From: Bacteroidales bacterium
GTDB lineage: Bacteria; Bacteroidota; Bacteroidia; Bacteroidales; P3
Length of the DNA stretch: 9,657 bases
Assembly: GCA_016281475.1 (NCBI GenBank)
Contig: JAEEIS010000037.1
Span: 1 to 9,657, forward strand
Direction of reading: 5' to 3'
The position numbers and the translations under genes were made by a program. This document shows positions 6,039 through 9,657 of the stretch, piece after piece; the stretch's first letter is position 1, and the number at the start of each line of letters is the position of its first letter. The notes under the pieces were generated by a model, which had not been told where the DNA came from, did not search any database, and was given only the letters and a program-made list of their open reading frames with translations.

Positions 6039-6052
6039 AATCGTTGTTTGCT

Positions 6053-6457
6053 ATGGAAGTTTATCGTCATGAGGTGAAGTATTACGAGTGCGACCGGATG
6101 GGGATTACGCACCATTCTAACTATGTCCGCTTTATGGAGGAGGCGCGGGTGGATTGGATGGACCAGCTGGGCTATGGCTTTGACAGGATGGAGGCGGAAG
6201 GGGTGGTGTCGCCCGTGGTGAGCGTGGAGTGTGCCTACAAGCACCCCACTACGTTTAAGGATGTGATTGAGATTGAGGTGAAGGTGGCAGAGATGAGCCC
6301 GCTGAAGATAACTTTCGGCTACACCATGCGTGCCAACGGCAGGGTGGTGTGTACCGCAAGCAGCGTACATTGTTTCTTAGAGAATGGCCGCCCGGTGCGT
6401 CTGGCGGAGCGTTTCCCGCAGCTCTACGAGGCCATCCTCCAGCTGCCCACAGCCTAG
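6053..6457 (+). CDS. YbgC/FadM-like acyl-CoA thioesterase (hotdog fold)
   Basis: A 134-residue single-domain hotdog protein of the 4-hydroxybenzoyl-CoA thioesterase-like family, expected to hydrolyse acyl-CoA (or acyl-ACP) thioesters in the cytoplasm. The active-site motif is ECDRMGITHHSNYVRFMEEAR (12-32, in part), with the probable catalytic residue Asp14; the usual pattern is D-x-x-G-x-x-H/Y-x-x-NY-x-x-xxE. VECAYKHPTTFKDVIEIEVKV (58-78, in part) and FGYTMRANGRVVCTASS (88-104) are the family beta-strands. The length fits the family (about 130-140). I chose ATG 6053, because the longer frame needs a TTG at 6044 and adds only three residues. It is apparently monocistronic: the region upstream is non-coding and a strong stem-loop lies 69 nt downstream. 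The substrate cannot be read from the sequence. Confidence 0.88.
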   Translation: MEVYRHEVKYYECDRMGITHHSNYVRFMEEARVDWMDQLGYGFDRMEAEGVVSPVVSVECAYKHPTTFKDVIEIEVKVAEMSPLKITFGYTMRANGRVVCTASSVHCFLENGRPVRLAERFPQLYEAILQLPTA

Positions 6458-6525
6458 CGGGTGGGGCAAGGGTCGCTCTGGCCTGGCTCCCGCGAGCTTC
6501 CGATTTTTAGAGGATAGATGTTCCC

Positions 6526-6554
6526 CCCTTTGTCGCTATAAGAGCGACAAAGGG
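6526..6554 (+). terminator. Strong stem-loop, possible terminator
   Basis: CCCTTTGTCGCT (6526-6537) pairs perfectly with AGCGACAAAGGG (6543-6554): 12 bp with a 5-nt loop ATAAG. It lies between the thioesterase stop and the galK promoter. It lacks a following T-run, so a classical intrinsic terminator is doubtful; it could be an mRNA 3'-end stabiliser, a bidirectional barrier or a protein site. Confidence 0.5.
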
Positions 6555-6560
6555 TTCTGC

Positions 6561-6620
6561 AATCGGTAGAAATCGGTACAATGAGGTAGGAATCCGTAAG
6601 AACCGGTAGGATGCGGTAGG
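6561..6620. repeat. 10-bp tandem repeat, six units, upstream of galK
   Basis: The units are AATCGGTAGA, AATCGGTACA, ATGAGGTAGG, AATCCGTAAG, AACCGGTAGG and ATGCGGTAGG, with an approximate consensus AATCGGTAGG. The period equals about one helical turn, so any bound protein would sit on one DNA face. It ends about 155 bp before the galK -7 box. Confidence 0.8.
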
Positions 6621-6775
6621 GCAGAGAAAAAAATGTTTATGGCTCCGGAAATGAAACGCGAATTGCGGTGAATTGGTCGCGGGTCGGTTGTGAATGTTCG
6701 ACGGTAAGTGGGTGATAGTTTGCGTTTTGCAGATTAATTGTGGGGGTGTCTGTGTGTAAATCAAATATTTTTGTG

Positions 6776-6783
6776 TAAATTTG
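6776..6783 (+). promoter_or_regulatory. Bacteroidota -7 promoter box for galK (TAAATTTG)
   Basis: TAAATTTG followed by CA fully matches TAnnTTTG and lies 21 nt before the galK ATG. A second match, TATTTTTG at 6766-6773, sits 10 bp upstream, giving tandem -7 boxes. A clear -33 element is not seen for either. Confidence 0.5.
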
Positions 6784-6804
6784 CAGGCGGAAAAAATCAT
6801 TATT

Positions 6805-7944
6805 ATGGACAAAAAGATTGTTGAACAGGAGTTTGATTTGCATTTTGGCATCAACGACAAGGGGGCGACGTATTTCGCGCCCGGAAGGATTAATCTGATT
6901 GGCGAGCACACCGACTATAACGGCGGCTTTGTGTTCCCTGGTGCTGTACGGCAGGGCATCGTGGCCTCGGTGCGCCCGAATGGCGAACGATGCGTGAGGC
7001 TGTGGGCCATGGACTTGCGGCGTGGCTGCCAGTTTGACCTCGACGACGAGAAGGGGCCCGAGGAGACGCACTTCCGCTATGTGTACGGCGTGGTGCGCGA
7101 GATGATGGCGCGGGGTGTGAAGGTGGAGGGGTTCGACGCGGTGTATGCGGGCGACGTGCCGCTGGGCGCGGGCATGAGCTCCTCGGCGGCGTTGGAGAGC
7201 TGCTTTGCCTTTGCGCTGAACGACTTGTTCGACGGCGGCTTGGACCGCATGACCATGGCGCGCGTGGGGCAAGCGACGGAGCACAAGTATGTGGGCACGA
7301 TGTGCGGCATCATGGACCAGTTTATCTCGATGCACGGGCGCGAGGGCAGCTTGGTGAGGTTGGACTGCCGCAGCGGCGAGTTTGAGTATTTCCCGTGGCA
7401 TCCCAAGGGCTATAGGCTGGTGCTGGTGAACAGCTGCGTGAAGCACGAGCTGGTGGGGTCGCCCTATAACGACCGCCGTCGCAGTTGCGAGCGGGTGGCA
7501 CAGTTGGCGGGTGTGGAGACCCTGCGCGACTGCACGTGGGAGATGCTGGATGGGCTGAAGGACCAGATTGGCGGCGAGGACTATATGCGTGCCCGCTATG
7601 TGCTGGGCGAGTACGACCGCGTGATGGCGGTGTGCGACGCCCTGCAGCGCGACGACTACGAGACCGTGGGGCAGCAGATGTACCTGACGCACGAGGGACT
7701 GAGCAAGGACTATGAGGTGAGCTGCGAGGAGATTGACTTCCTGGTCGACGAGGCGCGTCGCTGCGGTGTGACGGGCAGCAGGATTATGGGCGGCGGCTTT
7801 GGCGGCTGTACCATCAACCTAGTGAAAGACGAATGCCACGATAGGTTTGTAGAGGAGGTGCAGCGGAGCTATAAGGAACGTTTCGGTGTGGAGTGCAAGG
7901 TCATCCCCGTGGTGATTGGCGGCGGCGCAAGGCGGGTGGATTGA
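6805..7944 (+). CDS. galK: Galactokinase
   Basis: A 379-residue GHMP-family kinase that phosphorylates alpha-D-galactose with ATP to galactose-1-phosphate, the first committed step of the Leloir pathway, in the cytoplasm. The galactokinase signature GRINLIGEHTDYNGG is at 27-41, with the probable catalytic Arg28. The GHMP ATP-binding motif PLGAGMSSSAALE is at 119-131, the catalytic Asp171 lies in CGIMDQFIS, and the C-terminal motif MGGGFGGCTINL is at 328-339. The length agrees with E. coli GalK (382) and no key residue is missing. I chose ATG 6805 because the frame extends up to a TTG at 6781 that overlaps the promoter box. The GH97 glycosidase gene follows after 55 bp and is probably cotranscribed, so the kinase likely handles galactose freed by that enzyme. 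No galactose transporter, epimerase or uridylyltransferase gene is in the window. Confidence 0.96.
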   Translation: MDKKIVEQEFDLHFGINDKGATYFAPGRINLIGEHTDYNGGFVFPGAVRQGIVASVRPNGERCVRLWAMDLRRGCQFDLDDEKGPEETHFRYVYGVVREMMARGVKVEGFDAVYAGDVPLGAGMSSSAALESCFAFALNDLFDGGLDRMTMARVGQATEHKYVGTMCGIMDQFISMHGREGSLVRLDCRSGEFEYFPWHPKGYRLVLVNSCVKHELVGSPYNDRRRSCERVAQLAGVETLRDCTWEMLDGLKDQIGGEDYMRARYVLGEYDRVMAVCDALQRDDYETVGQQMYLTHEGLSKDYEVSCEEIDFLVDEARRCGVTGSRIMGGGFGGCTINLVKDECHDRFVEEVQRSYKERFGVECKVIPVVIGGGARRVD

Positions 7945-7987
7945 ATCGGAAGAGTCGGAGTAATCGGAATAATCAGAATAATCGGAA
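7943..7987. repeat. 9-bp tandem repeat, five units, between galK and the GH97 gene
   Basis: Starting in the galK stop codon, the units are GAATCGGAA, GAGTCGGAG, TAATCGGAA, TAATCAGAA and TAATCGGAA. The core AATCGG is shared with the 10-bp repeat upstream of galK. It fills most of the 55-bp gap, ending 12 bp before the GH97 ATG, so unit number would change the spacing between the genes. Confidence 0.85.
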
Positions 7988-7999
7988 AAAGGTAAGACT

Positions 8000-9657
8000 A
8001 TGAAAAATATTTTGCATTATTTGGCTTTGGCTGTGCTGGTGTGCTGCATGGGCTTGCAGGCGCAGGGCAAGGAGCAGCGGTTCACGTTGAAGTCGCCCGA
8101 CGGCAAGTTGGTGACGCATATCGTGGCGACCGAGAAGGATGAGATAACCTACGACATTGTGTACAACGGGGTGACGGTGATGCTGCCGTCGCATCTGGGA
8201 TTGAACCGAGCGTACGAGAAGGGGGTAGTGAGCTCTATGGCGGTGAGCAAGTCGTCGACAGCCACTATCGACGAGGAGATTGCCTCACCCTTTACCCGAC
8301 AGGCGACGATGCGCAACCGCTGCAACGAGCTGACGCTGAGTGTTGGGAAAGACCTGGATGTCATCTTCCGCGCCTACAACGAGGGCATTGCCTACCGCTA
8401 CCAGATATATCAGCCCTGCAAGGTGCGGTTTGAGAAGGTGGAGTATAACTTTGCGGGCGACTACGAGGCGACGGTGCCCTACGTGACCAACTTCGACGAG
8501 AACAATCACGATGCGCAGTACACCTCGTCGTTCGAGAACCTCTACACTAAGCTGCTGTTGTCGAAGCTGGACACGCGGAGGCTCTGCTTCCTGCCGCTGC
8601 TGGTGCATGGGCCGCATGGGGTGAAGGTGTGCCTCACCGAGTCGACGCTGACGGACTACCCGGGGCTGTACCTCAAGGCAATGGGAGCCAATAAGCCCGA
8701 GAGCCTGCCGGGCTACAGGCTGGAGGGTGAGAATGCCCGCTACCCCAAGACCCTGGAGCAGGGCGGGCACAACAACCTGCAGATGATAGTGAAGGAGCGC
8801 GAGGAGTATATCGCCGAGGTGAACAAGGAGACGGTGATGCCGTGGCGCATAGCTATGGTGGCGAAGAACAGCACCGAGCTGGCGATGAACAATATGAGCT
8901 ACCTGCTGGGCGAACCTTGCAAGGTGGCAGACCTCAGTTGGATAAAGCCCGGCAAGGTGGCATGGGACTGGTGGAACAACTGGAACATTGGCGGTGTGCC
9001 CTTCAAGGCGGGCATCAACAACGACACCTACAAGTATTACATCGACTTTGCCTCGAAGAACGGCATCGAATATGTCATCCTCGACGAGGGGTGGGCGGTG
9101 AACAAGCAGGCCGACCTCTTCCAGGTGGTGCCGGAGATAGACCTGCCCATGCTGGTACAGTATGCCAAAGAGCGGAACGTGGGGCTGATACTGTGGGCGG
9201 GCTACTATGCCTTCGACCGCGATATGGAGCATGTGTGCCAGCACTATAGCGAGATGGGCATCAAGGGCTTTAAGGTAGACTTTATGGATCGCGACGACCA
9301 GATAGTGACCCAGTTCTATAAAAGGGCCGCAGCCATGTGTGCCAAGTACCACCTGCTGGTGGACTTCCACGGGGCATTCAAGCCTGCGGGACTGAATAGG
9401 ACCTATCCCAACGTACTCAACTTCGAAGGGGTGGCAGGCTTGGAACAGCTGAAATGGGCACCTGCCACATGGGACCAGGTGCAGTACGACACCGAGATAC
9501 CCTTTATCCGCCAGACGGCGGGGCCGATGGACTATACCCAAGGAGCGATGCACAATGCCGCCAAGGGCTGCTACCATCCCTGCTGGAGCGAGCCGATGAG
9601 CCAAGGCACGCGCTGCCACCAGCTGGCACTGTATATCGTGCTGGAGTCGCCGTTGAA
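8000..9657 (+). CDS. GH97 glycoside hydrolase, retaining alpha-galactosidase type, 3' end missing
   Basis: The frame is open from ATG 8000 to the edge (552 codons); GH97 proteins are about 640-740 residues, so the C-terminal beta domain is missing. The start MKNILHYLALAVLVCCMGLQAQ is a signal peptide with probable cleavage near residue 21; the Cys pair does not form a good lipobox, so a periplasmic location is likely. Residues about 27-280 are the N-terminal beta-sandwich (SPDGKLVTHI, FRAYNEGIAYRYQI). The (beta/alpha)8 part holds WDWWNNWNIGG (322-332), EYVILDEGW (357-365), GFKVDFMDRDDQ (423-434), LLVDFHGAFKPAGL (452-465) and GPMDYTQGAM (508-517). By spacing, Asp427 and Glu482 fit the nucleophile and acid/base of retaining GH97 alpha-galactosidases (Asp415 and Glu470 in BtGH97b, from memory). 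SusB-type inverting enzymes instead use Glu bases. The neighbouring galK supports galactoside substrates. Subfamily is inferred, family is clear. Confidence 0.92.
   Translation, partial: MKNILHYLALAVLVCCMGLQAQGKEQRFTLKSPDGKLVTHIVATEKDEITYDIVYNGVTVMLPSHLGLNRAYEKGVVSSMAVSKSSTATIDEEIASPFTRQATMRNRCNELTLSVGKDLDVIFRAYNEGIAYRYQIYQPCKVRFEKVEYNFAGDYEATVPYVTNFDENNHDAQYTSSFENLYTKLLLSKLDTRRLCFLPLLVHGPHGVKVCLTESTLTDYPGLYLKAMGANKPESLPGYRLEGENARYPKTLEQGGHNNLQMIVKEREEYIAEVNKETVMPWRIAMVAKNSTELAMNNMSYLLGEPCKVADLSWIKPGKVAWDWWNNWNIGGVPFKAGINNDTYKYYIDFASKNGIEYVILDEGWAVNKQADLFQVVPEIDLPMLVQYAKERNVGLILWAGYYAFDRDMEHVCQHYSEMGIKGFKVDFMDRDDQIVTQFYKRAAAMCAKYHLLVDFHGAFKPAGLNRTYPNVLNFEGVAGLEQLKWAPATWDQVQYDTEIPFIRQTAGPMDYTQGAMHNAAKGCYHPCWSEPMSQGTRCHQLALYIVLESPL

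Larger units (their letters stand above)
5611..6052. other. Intergenic region upstream of the thioesterase gene
   Basis: About 440 bp without a recognised gene. It contains the 11-bp tandem repeat at 5813-5867 and a candidate promoter just before the thioesterase start. Frames of about 68 codons on both strands across the tandem repeat (Ser/Leu/Arg-rich) are by-products of the repeat. Confidence 0.5.

Noticed and set aside
6637..7692. Minus-strand frame of 351 codons across galK
   Set aside because: Antisense of galactokinase with His/Ala/Leu-rich low-information sequence; galK motifs on the plus strand are complete.
8285..9619. Long minus-strand open frame of 444 codons across the GH97 gene
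   Set aside because: It is the antisense of a clear GH97 coding frame, is rich in His/Leu/Val from GC-rich codon complement, and shows no family motifs.

Overview
The window looks like a chromosomal segment of a Bacteroidales bacterium (Bacteroides/Prevotella-like). Support: several start regions carry the Bacteroidota -7 box TAnnTTTG, Shine-Dalgarno sequences are weak or absent, and the gene content (GH97 glycosidase, DUF4298, DUF1016) is typical of the group. I cannot fix a genus. Composition splits the window in two: the metabolic genes on the right and the barrel/DUF4298 genes on the left are GC-rich, whereas the block from about 1.73 to 5.2 kb is clearly AT-rich, suggesting an acquired defence cassette.

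Left part (1-1730, all on the minus strand): a DUF4298 gene overlaps by ATGA a partial signal-peptide-bearing outer-membrane beta-barrel-like gene that runs off the left edge. Upstream lies a remnant of a DUF1016 (YhcG-type) nuclease gene that keeps only its N-terminal domain. A direct repeat of about 150 bp, made of a promoter, a hairpin-rich leader and the first codons of the DUF4298 gene, sits on both sides of this remnant. The upstream copy ends as a 39-codon truncated DUF4298 reading frame just before the DUF1016 remnant.

Middle part (2058-4824, minus strand): a two-gene McrBC-like restriction operon. An AAA+ McrB-like motor with an unassigned N-terminal domain is followed, with an 8-bp overlap, by a McrC-like PD-(D/E)XK subunit. 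About 1.2 kb without any convincing gene follows (4825-6052). It holds two minus-strand promoter-like boxes, a striking inverted structure of 3 + 3 copies of the octamer CGCTACAG around an AT-rich core, and an 11-bp tandem repeat.

Right part (6053-9657, plus strand): a YbgC/FadM-like acyl-CoA thioesterase, a strong stem-loop, a 10-bp x 6 tandem repeat, then galactokinase and, 55 bp later, a secreted GH97 glycosidase cut by the right edge. The GH97 protein has the retaining-type Asp in KVDFMD, so the pair reads as an alpha-galactoside unit: the periplasmic enzyme releases galactose and GalK phosphorylates it in the cytoplasm. The best candidates for something undescribed are the N-terminal domains of the McrBC-like pair, the duplicated leader around the DUF1016 remnant, and the inverted octamer array.
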